This document shows, piece by piece, positions 47,680 through 57,482 of a stretch of DNA of 64,000 bases; position 1 is the first letter of the stretch; the number at the start of each line of letters is the position of its first letter. The notes beneath the pieces are model-generated. The model did no database searches. It saw only the letters and a program-made list of their open reading frames with translations, and was not told where the DNA came from. The DNA lies in contig NZ_QRAO01000004.1 in the NCBI RefSeq assembly GCF_003353425.1, forward strand, positions 1-64,000, given 5' to 3'. The DNA is from Marinirhabdus gelatinilytica. Lineage in GTDB: Bacteria; Bacteroidota; Bacteroidia; Flavobacteriales; Flavobacteriaceae. A program made the translations under genes and the position numbers.

Positions 47680-47854
47680 CCGTATAAAATATTTGATAAA
47701 GTGGAGGATGGAATGCCCAAAAGTACCTCTCCAGCAGGTTGCAAAATTATGGTGGGCATTTTCTGCCTTGAAATTTTATCGCAAAAATACAATCTTTCTT
47801 GGGGATGGCTTAGAATTTTGGTTATTTTTAGCCTTTAAATCCTAAAAACCAGAG

Positions 47855-48487
47855 ATGAAACCAATCCATATTCTTTCAGTAGCATTACTTAGTGGCATTA
47901 CCTTGTTTTCATGTAAGAACGATGTTGAAGCTACTAAAGAAAGCACTATTGAGACTACTAAAGAGACCACTACTGAAACTTCTGTCGAGACCCAAATAAA
48001 TAAAAAGGAAGTTACTCCCAAAAAAAACCTCACCGAAAAGGAAATAGCCCTTAAAAACAGTCTGATGGCAAAGGTGATGATGAATAGCGAAATAAAAAAC
48101 TTCACACGCGCTATGGTCTCTGCGGGATTGATAGATGGACTGTCCAATGCAGAAAAGGAGTACACCATATTTGCCCCAGTTGACCCTGCTTTTAATGTAT
48201 TCGGAAAAGGCCAGAATATAATGACAGATCCCACAAGAAAAGAAGAATTGACCAATATGCTTAACAACCATATTGTAGTAGGAACTATAGATAGTGCTAC
48301 ACTGTTGCAAAATATAAAGCAGAACGGCAGCCAACAACTTACTTCCAGAAGCGGAAAAAAAATCAAGGCGACACTCGTAAACAACGATATTGTACTTACG
48401 TTCGGGGAGACAAAAGCTACTTTAGGGAAAAGCGATTACAAGGGTAGCAATGGCGTGCTTCACTTAATCGATACTGTGCTGCAATAG
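47855..48487 (+). CDS. Fasciclin-domain lipoprotein
   Basis: A 210-residue lipoprotein: signal ends TLFSC (Cys about 20), then a low-complexity Thr/Glu linker (ESTIETTKETTTETSVET) and one fasciclin (FAS1) domain from about residue 75, with YTIFAPVDPAFNVFGKG (H1 motif), LNNHIVVGTIDSATL and the closing NGVLHLIDTVL (H2 motif). FAS1 domains mediate adhesion. It is on its own between minus-strand genes. Confidence 0.88.
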   Translation: MKPIHILSVALLSGITLFSCKNDVEATKESTIETTKETTTETSVETQINKKEVTPKKNLTEKEIALKNSLMAKVMMNSEIKNFTRAMVSAGLIDGLSNAEKEYTIFAPVDPAFNVFGKGQNIMTDPTRKEELTNMLNNHIVVGTIDSATLLQNIKQNGSQQLTSRSGKKIKATLVNNDIVLTFGETKATLGKSDYKGSNGVLHLIDTVLQ

Positions 48488-48512
48488 TTTTACTGAAAAT
48501 TAAAATAACTTT

Positions 48513-49526
48513 TTAAAAAACATTTACTTCGGGCTCGATGTAGATTCCAAAAAGTTCTTTTACTTTTTTCTGGATCTTGATGGCAAGTTCCCAAATTTCG
48601 GCTCCGCTTGCATTTCCATGATTTACCAAGACCAATGCTTGGTTTTTGTGTATGCCCGCATCACCAAAACGCTTGCCCTTAAAGCCAGCCTGCTCAATGA
48701 GCCATCCCGCAGGAATCTTGAACTGTGTAGGAGAAACTTCGTAAAAGGGTGCTTCTGGATGTTGGGTCCTGAACTGTTGGAAGTCTTCAGCCGAAATGAC
48801 CGGATTTTTAAAAAAACTGCCGCTGTTTCCCAATGTTTTGGGGTCTGGAAGCTTGGATTGCCGAATTGCGATCACTGCTTCTGAAATATCCTTGATGGTA
48901 GGCTTGTCTATATCTTTTGAGGCCAATTGATCTTTTATGGCGCCGTACGAGGTCTGTAGCTTGTGGTTTTTTTTGGTAAGCTGGAATGCAACGCTCGTGA
49001 TGATGTATTTGCCTTTGAGCTCATTCTTAAATACCGAGTTTCGGTAGGCAAACTTACAATCCTCCTTACTGAATGTTTTTAGCTCGCCAGTTACAATATG
49101 TACTGCCTCGCAGGATACAAACACGTCCTTTAACTCTACACCGTAAGCTCCAATGTTTTGTATGGGAGCGGTTCCTGTATTCCCTGGGATTAAAGATAAG
49201 TTTTCAATGCCTCCGTAGTTATTTTCAATGCAATAGGTTACAAAATTGTGCCAATTTTCGCCCGCCATTACCTTTAGATGAACAGTGTCTTCATTTTCTC
49301 CAACAATAGAAATTCCTTTTAGGTTCAAATGGATTACGAGGGATTGCACATCTTTGGTCAGCAGCATATTGCTACCGCCACCCAATAAAAATAAAGGTTC
49401 TTCGGGATTGCTGGCCAGTACGTCCTTTAATTCGGCAATTGAGGAAACCGATACAAATTTCCGAGCCTCTACATCTATGCCGAAGGTGTTATATTTCTTA
49501 AGGGATTTATGGTTTTCTACAAACAT
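48513..49526 (-). CDS. murB: UDP-N-acetylenolpyruvoylglucosamine reductase
   Basis: A 337-residue FAD enzyme of peptidoglycan precursor synthesis. FAD-site segments FLLGGGSNMLLTKD and NYGGIENLSLIPGNTGTAPIQNIGAYGVELKD, KFAYRNSVFKNELKGKYIITSV, and the catalytic Ser in LGNSGSFFKNPVIS, followed by AGWLIEQAGFKGKRFGDAGIHKNQALVLVN and the closing EPEVNVF. This is the E. coli-like type I MurB. Its ATG shares one base with the TAA of the aminotransferase gene upstream. Confidence 0.96.
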   Translation of the reverse strand: MFVENHKSLKKYNTFGIDVEARKFVSVSSIAELKDVLASNPEEPLFLLGGGSNMLLTKDVQSLVIHLNLKGISIVGENEDTVHLKVMAGENWHNFVTYCIENNYGGIENLSLIPGNTGTAPIQNIGAYGVELKDVFVSCEAVHIVTGELKTFSKEDCKFAYRNSVFKNELKGKYIITSVAFQLTKKNHKLQTSYGAIKDQLASKDIDKPTIKDISEAVIAIRQSKLPDPKTLGNSGSFFKNPVISAEDFQQFRTQHPEAPFYEVSPTQFKIPAGWLIEQAGFKGKRFGDAGIHKNQALVLVNHGNASGAEIWELAIKIQKKVKELFGIYIEPEVNVF

Positions 49527-50716
49527 TAATCGCGGTATTCTTTCAAAGCAGCTTTTAAGATATTCACTGCTTTAATAAGGCTCTCCTTTTGTAGGACATA
49601 GGCTATACGTATTTGGTTTTTACCTACGCCTTCACTGGAATAAAAACCAGCGGCGGGCGCTACCATAACGGTTTGTCCATCTACATCGAACTTTTCCAGC
49701 AACCATTGGGCAAACAGGTCGCTATCCTTTACTGGGAGCTCTACAATACAGTAGAATGCCCCTTTAGGGTGGCCAACCTTTACTCCTGGAATTTCTTCCA
49801 GTAATTTTATTAGGGTGTCTCTTCTATCCTTGTATTCGGAAATCACCTCGTCAAAATAACTTTGTGGGGTGTTTAATGCTGCTTCACTGGCTATCTGGGC
49901 AAATGTGGGAGGGCTCAACCGTGCCTGCGCAAATTTTAAGGCGGTTTGTATCACCTTATTGTTCTGTGAAACTAAGCACCCAATACGCGCACCACACATA
50001 CTGTATCTTTTTGAAACGGAATCTATTATAATCCCATTTTGGGACATGCCCTCTATCTCTAGAATGGAGGTGTGCTTTTCACCATCATAGGTGAACTCTC
50101 TATATACCTCGTCTGCTACGAGAAATAGATCGTGTTTATTTACAATTTTCACCAGCGTCTCTATTTCTTCTCTTGAATATAGATAACCCGTGGGATTTCC
50201 CGGGTTGCAAATAAGTATAGCTTTGGTCTTGGGGGTAATGAGCTTTTCAAACTCGGAGATAGGAGGCAGGGCAAAATTATCCTCAATCTTGGAGATTACA
50301 GGTACAATCTTTACACCGCTTGCCGTGGCAAAGCCATTATAATTGGCATAAAAGGGTTCGGGTATAATAATTTCGTCACCTTGGTCAGCAATGGTACCCA
50401 TGGCAAAGAGTAATGCCTCGCTACCTCCCGTTGTAACAATAATATCTTGCGCGTTTACAGGAATGTTATTACGATTGTAGTACGCTGCGATTTTGGTACG
50501 GTATGGCTCAGAACCTTCAGAGCGAGTATAAGCTAAAATATCGAGATGGTGATGTGCAACAGCATCCATCGCTATTTGGGGGCTCTTTATGTCTGGTTGG
50601 CCTATGTTTAAATGAAATACGGTTTTGTTGTTTTTATAGGCTATCTCGGCATAAGGCACCAATTTTCTGATGGGCGACTCTGGCATTCTAGCTCCTTTGG
50701 AAGATACTGTGGGCAT
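49526..50716 (-). CDS. PLP-dependent aminotransferase, class I/II
   Basis: A 396-residue fold type I enzyme: NIGQPDIKSPQIAMDAVAHHHLDILAYTRSEGSEPYRTKIAAYY, IVTTGGSEALLFAMGTIADQGDEIIIPEPFYANYNGFA, ICNPGNPTGYLYSREEIE, ADEVYREFTYDG, and the PLP Lys in IIDSVSKRYSMCGARIGCLVS. It looks like an aspartate- or aromatic-type aminotransferase; substrate not certain. ATG 50716 (MPTVSSKGARMPES) is preferred to the upstream TTG at 50737. It is coupled to murB by a TAATG overlap. Confidence 0.93.
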   Translation of the reverse strand: MPTVSSKGARMPESPIRKLVPYAEIAYKNNKTVFHLNIGQPDIKSPQIAMDAVAHHHLDILAYTRSEGSEPYRTKIAAYYNRNNIPVNAQDIIVTTGGSEALLFAMGTIADQGDEIIIPEPFYANYNGFATASGVKIVPVISKIEDNFALPPISEFEKLITPKTKAILICNPGNPTGYLYSREEIETLVKIVNKHDLFLVADEVYREFTYDGEKHTSILEIEGMSQNGIIIDSVSKRYSMCGARIGCLVSQNNKVIQTALKFAQARLSPPTFAQIASEAALNTPQSYFDEVISEYKDRRDTLIKLLEEIPGVKVGHPKGAFYCIVELPVKDSDLFAQWLLEKFDVDGQTVMVAPAAGFYSSEGVGKNQIRIAYVLQKESLIKAVNILKAALKEYRD

Positions 50717-50808
50717 AGGTTTTTTATTAGTAAACAAATTTGCGAAATATATTCCATAAATACACGTAGTTATAGGTAGAGATGGGTTATTTTTTTATCT
50801 TGAGGATT

Positions 50809-52161
50809 ATGCGTTTTTCTTTTGTACTTAGGTTTTCGGTTATTTTTAGTGTTTTGCTGTTTTTCAGTATGCAACTATCGTACGGGCAAGAGGGATTTAC
50901 ACTGCCTGAAAATGTGAAGCGCGACAAGGTTTCTTTTGAGCTAGTAAACAATCTGGTCATTATTCCAGTAGAACTCAACGGCACAAAACTTTCTTTCTTA
51001 CTGGATACTGGTGTTAGCACTACATTGCTGTTCAGTATAGCACAAAACGATTCGTTACAGCTTAAAAATGCGGTTCCTGCATCTATTAGGGGCTTGGGGG
51101 ATGGCGGAAGCATAGATGCACTAAAGAGCCAAAACAATATATTGAGGGTAGGAAAGGCAGTGGATAAAAGCCATTCATTGTATGTGATTTTTGACCAATC
51201 CCTAAACTTTTCACCTCGAATGGGAGTGCCCATCCATGGTATTTTGGGTTACGATTTCTTCAAGAAGTTCTTGGTCAAGACAGATTATACTTCAAAAAAA
51301 CTCACGGTATACAACCCTAAATTCAGCAAAAAAAATCCTTGTAGATCATGTGAAGTCGTTCCTCTGGAGTTTCATTCCAACAAACCATTTGCAAGAATGA
51401 AAGTTTCGGTACGTAATGGATTTGAGGATAAATTATTTTTACTGGACACAGGCTCTAGCGATGCCCTGTGGTTGTTTGATGAGACAGATTATATTTCAGA
51501 ACTCCCAAAAAATTATTTTGAAGATTATCTGGGTTTGGGGTTGAGTGGTAGCATATACGGAAAACGTTCAAAAATAGAGAGTCTGTCTATTGGCTCGTAC
51601 GATTTAAAGGAAATCGGCACCTCTTTCCCGGATGGGGAGAGTCTTCGGAATATTGTTTTTTTTAATCATAGGGAAGGAACTATTGGCGCAGGGATATTAA
51701 AGCGGTTTACGGTATTTATGGATTATTCCCAACAAAAAATGTATTTGAGGAAGAATAGCAACTTTAAGAAACCGTTTTATTATAACATGGCAGGGGTTAC
51801 CCTTCAGCACGATGGTACCGTTACCGTGAAGGAGGTTCAGGAATACAGGACGGGCTCCTTGAATATGGCCAAGAGCGATGCCAATAATGGCTCTATAACT
51901 ATACCGGTTGTACAGAGTTACTCTTTATTTTTGGCTCCAAGGATTGTTGTGGCGGAGCTGCGTGAAAATTCTCCTGCGGCGGAGGCAGGGTTGCAAATAG
52001 GCGACGAGGTAGTAACCGTAAACAACAAGCCAGCGTATAAATATAAATTATACGAGTTGTCTGCCTTGTTCAGTTCAAAAGCCGGTCGAACCATTCGCCT
52101 TACCATCTCGAGGAACGGAGAGGAACAAAAAATAAAATTCGTTCTAAAAAAACTATTATAA
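50809..52161 (+). CDS. Exported double aspartyl protease-like protein with PDZ domain
   Basis: About 450 residues with a signal peptide ending QLSYGQ (start ATG 50809; ATG 50782 is possible). Two retropepsin-like domains follow, each with a DTG triad: LSFLLDTGVSTTLLF near residue 60 and KLFLLDTGSSDALWLFDE near residue 225, so the pair could form one active site inside one chain. A C-terminal PDZ domain (VVAELRENSPAAEAGLQIGDEVVTVNNKPAY) closes it. Such proteins occur widely in Bacteroidota; substrate unknown. Ends at a long palindromic terminator. Confidence 0.88.
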   Translation: MRFSFVLRFSVIFSVLLFFSMQLSYGQEGFTLPENVKRDKVSFELVNNLVIIPVELNGTKLSFLLDTGVSTTLLFSIAQNDSLQLKNAVPASIRGLGDGGSIDALKSQNNILRVGKAVDKSHSLYVIFDQSLNFSPRMGVPIHGILGYDFFKKFLVKTDYTSKKLTVYNPKFSKKNPCRSCEVVPLEFHSNKPFARMKVSVRNGFEDKLFLLDTGSSDALWLFDETDYISELPKNYFEDYLGLGLSGSIYGKRSKIESLSIGSYDLKEIGTSFPDGESLRNIVFFNHREGTIGAGILKRFTVFMDYSQQKMYLRKNSNFKKPFYYNMAGVTLQHDGTVTVKEVQEYRTGSLNMAKSDANNGSITIPVVQSYSLFLAPRIVVAELRENSPAAEAGLQIGDEVVTVNNKPAYKYKLYELSALFSSKAGRTIRLTISRNGEEQKIKFVLKKLL

Positions 52162-52165
52162 ATAA

Positions 52166-52203
52166 AAGAGCCGATTTTCAATTGAAAACCGGCTCTTACT
52201 ATA
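52166..52203. terminator. Bidirectional terminator between aspartyl protease and DUF1573 genes
   Basis: AAGAGCCG (52166-52173) pairs with CGGCTCTT (52190-52197) and TTTTCAA with TTGAAAA inside, with a single mismatch. The minus-strand side reads into TTTTATTT, and the stems sit 4 bases past the plus-strand stop and 22 bases past the minus-strand stop. Confidence 0.75.
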
Positions 52204-52218
52204 TCTAAAAGTAAAAGT

Positions 52219-52608
52219 TTATTGCATAACACTCTTACCTTCGGCTAGAACTTCGCCTTTAATCTTTAACGCTTTTACAGGCTCAGACGCATTGGAGTAC
52301 ACTGTAATAGTCTTTCTTATAGGTCCTACCTTATTTTGCGTATCGTATTTTACCTCTATTTGTCCTGTTTCTCCAGGATTAACAGCTCCTTTGGGTTTTT
52401 TTGGAATTGTACAGCCACAGCTAGATTTCACGTCGGTCACTACAATGGGTTGGTCCCCTACGTTGGTGAACTCAAAAACGCGAACTCCGTCGCTTCCTTT
52501 GGCTACTTTACCGTAGTCAATCGTTTCTGTCTTAAATTCAAATTTTCCCTGTGCGTTCATTGCCAATCCAGCAAAAAGTATCACAGCTAATAAGAGTAAT
52601 TTTTTCAT
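52219..52608 (-). CDS. DUF1573 exported protein
   Basis: A 129-residue protein with signal peptide (LFAGLAMNAQ) and an Ig-like/ASPM-type fold: FEFKTETIDYGKVAKGSDGVRVFEFTNVGDQPIVVTDVKSSCGCTIPKKPKGAVNPGETGQIEVKYDTQNK. The SSCGC motif is the mark of the DUF1573 family, common in Bacteroidota. Role in the periplasm unknown. Convergent with the aspartyl protease gene. Confidence 0.9.
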   Translation of the reverse strand: MKKLLLLAVILFAGLAMNAQGKFEFKTETIDYGKVAKGSDGVRVFEFTNVGDQPIVVTDVKSSCGCTIPKKPKGAVNPGETGQIEVKYDTQNKVGPIRKTITVYSNASEPVKALKIKGEVLAEGKSVMQ

Positions 52609-52706
52609 GATTTCTAAAATTTTGGTCAGGCTAATGTACTTAACTTTTACACAACCTGCAAACCAAGTTATTCACTTTAATAATTTTATAATAGTACAGT
52701 AAGTAC

Positions 52707-52714
52707 TACTTTTG
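52707..52714 (+). promoter_or_regulatory. -7 box (TACTTTTG) of valS
   Basis: Exact TAnnTTTG match, 27 bases before the valS ATG at 52742. Confidence 0.55.
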
Positions 52715-52741
52715 TACTTAGTTCAAAAATTAGACCAAACT

Positions 52742-55372
52742 ATGGCACTTACCGCAAAATATAATGCACAAACGGTTGAAGAAAAATGGTATAGCTACTG
52801 GATGGAGCAGGGATTTTTTCATTCTGAAGTAAATGATAAAGAGCCTTACACCATTGTAATCCCACCTCCCAATGTTACGGGAGTACTGCACATGGGCCAT
52901 ATGTTGAACAACACCCTGCAGGATGTGTTGATACGTCGTGCTAGACTAAAAGGGTATAACGCTTGTTGGGTACCGGGTACAGATCACGCTTCTATCGCAA
53001 CCGAGGCAAAAGTTGTGGCAAAGCTTAAAGAAGAAGGTATTGAAAAGGACAGTCTTACCCGAGAAGAGTTTTTGGAACACGCCTGGAAATGGACCCACAA
53101 ACATGGTGGGATTATCCTGGAACAACTCAAAAAATTAGGGGCTTCCTGCGATTGGGAGCGAACCAAGTTTACCATGGATGAGGATTTGTCCAAATCTGTC
53201 ATCAAGGTGTTTGTAGACTTGCACAACAAAGGCAAAGTGTATCGAGGTTATCGTATGGTAAACTGGGATCCACAGGCCAAGACCACTTTGAGTGACGAAG
53301 AGGTGATCTATGTTGAAAAACAAGGGAATCTGTACTACTTAAACTATAAAATTGAAGGTTCCGAAGATACATTGACCATAGCTACAACAAGGCCTGAAAC
53401 CATCATGGGAGATACCGCAATATGCATTAATCCCAATGACGGGCGTTTTGCGCACTTAAAGGGGAAAAAAGCTATTGTTCCAATTAGTAACCGTGTAGTC
53501 CCTATTATTGAAGATGAATATGTAGATGTAGAATTTGGTACTGGTTGCCTAAAAGTTACCCCAGCGCACGACGAAAACGATAAGATGTTGGGCGATAAGC
53601 ACAATCTGGAGGTTGTTGATATTTTTAACGACGATGCCACACTGAACAGTTTCGGGATGCACTACGAAGGGAAAGATCGTTTCGTGGTGAGAAGGGAAAT
53701 AGTGAAAGAACTTGAAGAGCTGGGTGCTCTCGTAAAAACCGAGCAGCACACCAATAAAATAGGAACTTCCGAAAGAACCGGTGCTGTAATAGAACCAAAA
53801 TTGAGCGACCAGTGGTTCCTGAACATGAAAGAACTGGCACAACCCGCCCTAGATGCCGTTTTGGAGAAAGAAGTGAACTTAGTACCCGAAAAGTTTGTGA
53901 ATACCTATCGTCACTGGATGGAGAACGTTCGCGATTGGAACATCTCACGCCAATTGTGGTGGGGACACCAAATCCCAGCGTTTTATTATGGAGATGGTAA
54001 GGAAGAGTACGTAGTTGCTGAAACAATGGAAGAAGCGCTAGCCATAGCACAGGAGAAATCTGGCAATAACCAACTACAGCTAACCGATTTAAAACAGGAC
54101 CCAGATGCACTGGACACTTGGTTCTCGTCGTGGCTATGGCCCATAAGCGTCTTTAACGGTATCTTGGAACCGGACAATGAAGAAATAAACTATTATTATC
54201 CCACAAACGACCTTGTTACCGCACCCGAGATTCTTTTCTTTTGGGTGGCTCGTATGATTATTGCCGGATACGAATACCGTGGCGAAAAACCCTTTAACAA
54301 TGTGTATCTAACAGGTATCGTTAGAGACAAGCAACGCAGGAAGATGAGTAAATCCCTAGGGAACTCGCCAGATCCTATCGAGTTGATCAACAACTATGGT
54401 GCAGATGGCGTGCGTGTGGGAATGTTGTTGAGCTCGCCTGCAGGGAACGATCTTATGTTCGACGAGGACCTGTGCAAGCAGGGGAGTGGCTTTGTAAATA
54501 AAATATGGAATGCCTATCGCTTGATAGACGGTTGGGAAGTTTCAAAAACAGAAAAAGCTACCGAAGCCTCTACCATTGCAATAACTTGGTATAAAAGTAA
54601 ATTCCAGAAAGTGTTGGCGACCATCGAGGACCATTATAGCAAATACCGAATAAGTGACGCACTGATGTCCACATACAAATTGGTCTGGGACGATTTCTGT
54701 TCCTGGTTATTGGAAATGGTAAAACCTGCGTACGGAAAGCCCATTGCTGCTGAAACCTATAACGAAGTGATTGGTATATTGGAGAACAACTTGAAAATAC
54801 TACACCCCTTTGTACCTTTTGTTTCGGAAGAAATTTGGCAACACATTGCTGAAAGAACCCCCGAGGAAGCCTTGATCGTTTCAGAATGGCCTAAAACCGA
54901 AACTATTGACGAACAGTTGATAAAGGATTTCGACTTTGCAGCAGAAGTAATCTCAGGCATCAGGACCATCAGGAAACAGAAGAATATTTCTTTTAAGGAT
55001 GCTATCTCCCTTTCGGTCATCAATAACGAGAACTCCAGTACCCAATTTAATGCAGTTATTGAAAAGATGGGTAACGTTTCAGCCCTAAACAACGTGGATA
55101 CCGCTGTGGATGGCGCATTGACTTTCCGTGTAAAGTCCAACGAATATTTTATCCCTATTGAAGGTGCCATAGATGTTGAACAAGAAATAGCAAAACTCAC
55201 CGAAGAGCTTAGCTATACCCAAGGTTTCCTAAAGAGCGTACAAAAAAAACTGAGCAACGAGCGTTTTGTCTCCGGAGCTCCTGAAAAAGTGGTAGCGATG
55301 GAAAAACAAAAAGAGGCAGACGCCCTTGCCAAGATCGAGACCATTAAAGCTAGTTTGGCCGGATTGCAGTAG
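52742..55372 (+). CDS. valS: Valine--tRNA ligase
   Basis: An 876-residue class Ia synthetase. HIGH box in [17 protein letters not shown], editing domain with [20 protein letters not shown] and [21 protein letters not shown] box in [18 protein letters not shown], anticodon-binding domain after about 640 and the C-terminal coiled coil ([34 protein letters not shown]). ATG 52742 chosen ([17 protein letters not shown]). Longest gene in the window. Confidence 0.97.
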   Translation: MALTAKYNAQTVEEKWYSYWMEQGFFHSEVNDKEPYTIVIPPPNVTGVLHMGHMLNNTLQDVLIRRARLKGYNACWVPGTDHASIATEAKVVAKLKEEGIEKDSLTREEFLEHAWKWTHKHGGIILEQLKKLGASCDWERTKFTMDEDLSKSVIKVFVDLHNKGKVYRGYRMVNWDPQAKTTLSDEEVIYVEKQGNLYYLNYKIEGSEDTLTIATTRPETIMGDTAICINPNDGRFAHLKGKKAIVPISNRVVPIIEDEYVDVEFGTGCLKVTPAHDENDKMLGDKHNLEVVDIFNDDATLNSFGMHYEGKDRFVVRREIVKELEELGALVKTEQHTNKIGTSERTGAVIEPKLSDQWFLNMKELAQPALDAVLEKEVNLVPEKFVNTYRHWMENVRDWNISRQLWWGHQIPAFYYGDGKEEYVVAETMEEALAIAQEKSGNNQLQLTDLKQDPDALDTWFSSWLWPISVFNGILEPDNEEINYYYPTNDLVTAPEILFFWVARMIIAGYEYRGEKPFNNVYLTGIVRDKQRRKMSKSLGNSPDPIELINNYGADGVRVGMLLSSPAGNDLMFDEDLCKQGSGFVNKIWNAYRLIDGWEVSKTEKATEASTIAITWYKSKFQKVLATIEDHYSKYRISDALMSTYKLVWDDFCSWLLEMVKPAYGKPIAAETYNEVIGILENNLKILHPFVPFVSEEIWQHIAERTPEEALIVSEWPKTETIDEQLIKDFDFAAEVISGIRTIRKQKNISFKDAISLSVINNENSSTQFNAVIEKMGNVSALNNVDTAVDGALTFRVKSNEYFIPIEGAIDVEQEIAKLTEELSYTQGFLKSVQKKLSNERFVSGAPEKVVAMEKQKEADALAKIETIKASLAGLQ

Positions 55373-55468
55373 CACAACCCGTTAAAAAGTTCTAAATTGT
55401 TCTAAAACAGCGTTAAAAGTGCGTTTTTGAGCTGTTTCTCTATGTATATTGGTTTAAAACTTAATATC

Positions 55469-55711
55469 ATGGAACAGGCAAAGTATGAACAGATGCAAAC
55501 GATGCTCAACAAACTGGAAGATGTAAAGAACAGCCAGGAGAGTATTATCGACAAGATTAACCACATTATTACCGATCTTTTTCAAAACCCGGACAAAGAC
55601 CTTGAAAAGGTGATGGAAGAGGCCCACCAGAGAGCTTCGGACAATGTTGATAACATTCGTGAGGCGATGGAAGAGTACGAGATAAAGTTCAACAAGGCGC
55701 AGCAGGCGTAA
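55469..55711 (+). CDS. Small coiled-coil protein, 80 residues
   Basis: A helical protein (MEQAKYEQMQTMLNKLEDVKNSQ, then VMEEAHQRASDNVDNIREAMEEYEIKFNKA) with heptad-like spacing and no signal peptide. The ATG at 55469 gives the compact helical form; a longer frame from 55427 starts with non-helical residues. It stands alone after valS. Function unknown, not recognised. Confidence 0.55.
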   Translation: MEQAKYEQMQTMLNKLEDVKNSQESIIDKINHIITDLFQNPDKDLEKVMEEAHQRASDNVDNIREAMEEYEIKFNKAQQA

Positions 55712-55768
55712 ATACTTTTCAAACACTTACACTAAAATGGCAGTCTACATAATTAGGTTGCCATTTTT

Positions 55769-56035
55769 TTATTTCCTATACAAAAAATACTGCCGTACGG
55801 CGTCTATATACGCTTGCTTGGCTTGGTCCATGGTCATTTCCTTTGTTTGGAATAGTGCGTTGGTTTTAAAAGCGCTTATCAATGGGTTGCTGCCACTGGG
55901 GCGGTCATCGCTATTGGTTGCTTTTTTATAGTAGGCGTAGAGGCGTAGCAGGACATCTGCCGGAAAAGGTTCGGTATGCTCGTTGATGCTCTTTACAGCT
56001 TTTTTAAAGGCGATATCTAGCTCTTCGGATGTCAT
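55769..56035 (-). CDS. Acyl-CoA-binding protein (ACBP)
   Basis: An 88-residue protein with the ACBP pattern: LDIAFKKAVKSINEHTEPFPADVLLRLYAYYKKAT and the C-terminal MTMDQAKQAYIDAVRQYF. It binds long-chain acyl-CoA. It starts directly next to the stop of the phosphatidylserine decarboxylase gene, so it is the end of the lipid operon. Confidence 0.88.
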   Translation of the reverse strand: MTSEELDIAFKKAVKSINEHTEPFPADVLLRLYAYYKKATNSDDRPSGSNPLISAFKTNALFQTKEMTMDQAKQAYIDAVRQYFLYRK

Positions 56036-56686
56036 TTATTTTTCTGCTAAAACCGTAATGCCCCCTTTTACTTTTTGGTTTAGGGACACGTTTATTTTTG
56101 TGTCCACGGGCAAGTAGATGTCTACCCGAGACCCAAATTTTATAAAACCGCTATCGCTGGCCTGTGCTACGGTTTCCCCTTCCTTGGCGTAATTTACAAT
56201 GCGCTTTGCCAGTGCGCCCGCAATTTGCCTGTGCAATACGTCGCCAAAAATTTCAGACTTTACTACCACGGTGGTACGCTCGTTCTCTTCACTGGATTTT
56301 GGGTGCCACGCTACTAAATATTTGCCGGGGTGATATTTACTGTACATTACATTTCCACCCACGGGATAGCGCGTAACGTGAACATTAATAGGGGACATAA
56401 ATACTGAAACCTGTAAGCGCTTGTCCTTAAAGTATTCTTTTTCGAACACTTCTTCAATTACTACAACCTTACCATCTACCGGTGATAGTATATGGTTCTC
56501 GTTCAGGGGAAAATGTCTCTTTGGGTTTCTGAAAAATTGAAGGATCAAAATCAAGAACACAACCAGTGCTAGTATAATACCGCCGCGATACAATTGGTCA
56601 CCAACAAAATAATTGGCCGTTACACTTAAAACGATCACTATTATTAGTGTGATTAAAATTATTTTATGACCTTCTCTATGAAACAT
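56036..56686 (-). CDS. Phosphatidylserine decarboxylase family protein
   Basis: A 216-residue inner-membrane-associated enzyme. Two N-terminal transmembrane helices, then HILSPVDGKVVVIEEV, VSVFMSPINVHVTRYPVGGNV, HPKSSEENERTTVVVKSE and the self-cleavage region DSGFIKFGSRVDIYLP, where the FGS triplet would give a pyruvoyl group. This short form is common in Bacteroidota. It makes phosphatidylethanolamine. Overlaps the end of cdsA by 11 bases. Confidence 0.92.
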   Translation of the reverse strand: MFHREGHKIILITLIIVIVLSVTANYFVGDQLYRGGIILALVVFLILILQFFRNPKRHFPLNENHILSPVDGKVVVIEEVFEKEYFKDKRLQVSVFMSPINVHVTRYPVGGNVMYSKYHPGKYLVAWHPKSSEENERTTVVVKSEIFGDVLHRQIAGALAKRIVNYAKEGETVAQASDSGFIKFGSRVDIYLPVDTKINVSLNQKVKGGITVLAEK

Positions 56687-57479
56687 AATCTACAATTAAT
56701 AAAAACGCATATAAAAATGGGCTGGCATACATAATGCTGTCCAGCCTGTCGTACAAACCGCCGTGTCCGGGCATTAAGGTGCCACTGTCCTTCACGCCTG
56801 CCTGGCGCTTAAACTTGGACTGTATAAGATCTCCAATTGTGCCAAATAACGATGCCAGTATGCCAAGACAAATCCAGACCCAGAGGTCGTAAATTTCAGA
56901 ATAATTAAAGATAATAAATGCAGCCAACATAGACCCAGCGATACCTCCCAAAAATCCTTCAACAGTTTTCTTGGGGGAAATACGTTCCAGCAGTTTGCGC
57001 TTTCCAAAATTTTTCCCCACCAAGTAGGCTGCACTGTCGTTACCCCAAATCAATAAAAATACGCCTATAATGAGCTTGGGATAAAATTCATTTTGTTGAA
57101 AAGGGATGAGGGTAAGGAATACAAAACCACTTATTACATAAAATATCACCGTGATGTATTTCTTTTTCTCGAACATTGGGATCTTAGTTGTCCAGAGAAC
57201 GTCCTTCAGCAAGAATAGGTTTACAAAACAGGTTAGGATGAGGTAGAGGTAAATGGCGTTTTGGTCAAACACGTCGTAGCTAAAAAAGTACATGAACACC
57301 AACAATAAGGCATAAGAAATGTAGCTTTTAAGATGTACCAGACGTAAAAATTCGGTAAGGGTAATGCCAGCGAGTATGAGGAAGAGTGCCATTAACCATT
57401 CGTGCGTAGTGTACATCGAGAAAATAATGATGGCGGCATATAGCAATCCCGAAATGGTTCGAACAATAAGTTCTTTCAT
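56676..57479 (-). CDS. cdsA: Phosphatidate cytidylyltransferase
   Basis: A 267-residue membrane enzyme with about seven transmembrane helices that makes CDP-diacylglycerol. The C-terminal signature is present: TIGDLIQSKFKRQAGVKDSGTLMPGHGGLYDRLDSIMYASP. It follows the LUD gene (3 bases gap) and precedes the decarboxylase gene that uses the next lipid. Confidence 0.95.
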   Translation of the reverse strand: MKELIVRTISGLLYAAIIIFSMYTTHEWLMALFLILAGITLTEFLRLVHLKSYISYALLLVFMYFFSYDVFDQNAIYLYLILTCFVNLFLLKDVLWTTKIPMFEKKKYITVIFYVISGFVFLTLIPFQQNEFYPKLIIGVFLLIWGNDSAAYLVGKNFGKRKLLERISPKKTVEGFLGGIAGSMLAAFIIFNYSEIYDLWVWICLGILASLFGTIGDLIQSKFKRQAGVKDSGTLMPGHGGLYDRLDSIMYASPFLYAFLLIVDYVS

Positions 57480-57482
57480 AAA

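Noticed and set aside
47842-48384. Minus-strand frame of 180 codons opposite the fasciclin gene
   Set aside because: Hydrophobic residues come from antisense Thr/Glu/Lys codons of the fasciclin linker; the sense gene has a lipobox and FAS1 motifs.
53625-54110. Minus-strand frame of 161 codons inside valS
   Set aside because: Antisense of the synthetase core; no domain, and valS is unambiguous.
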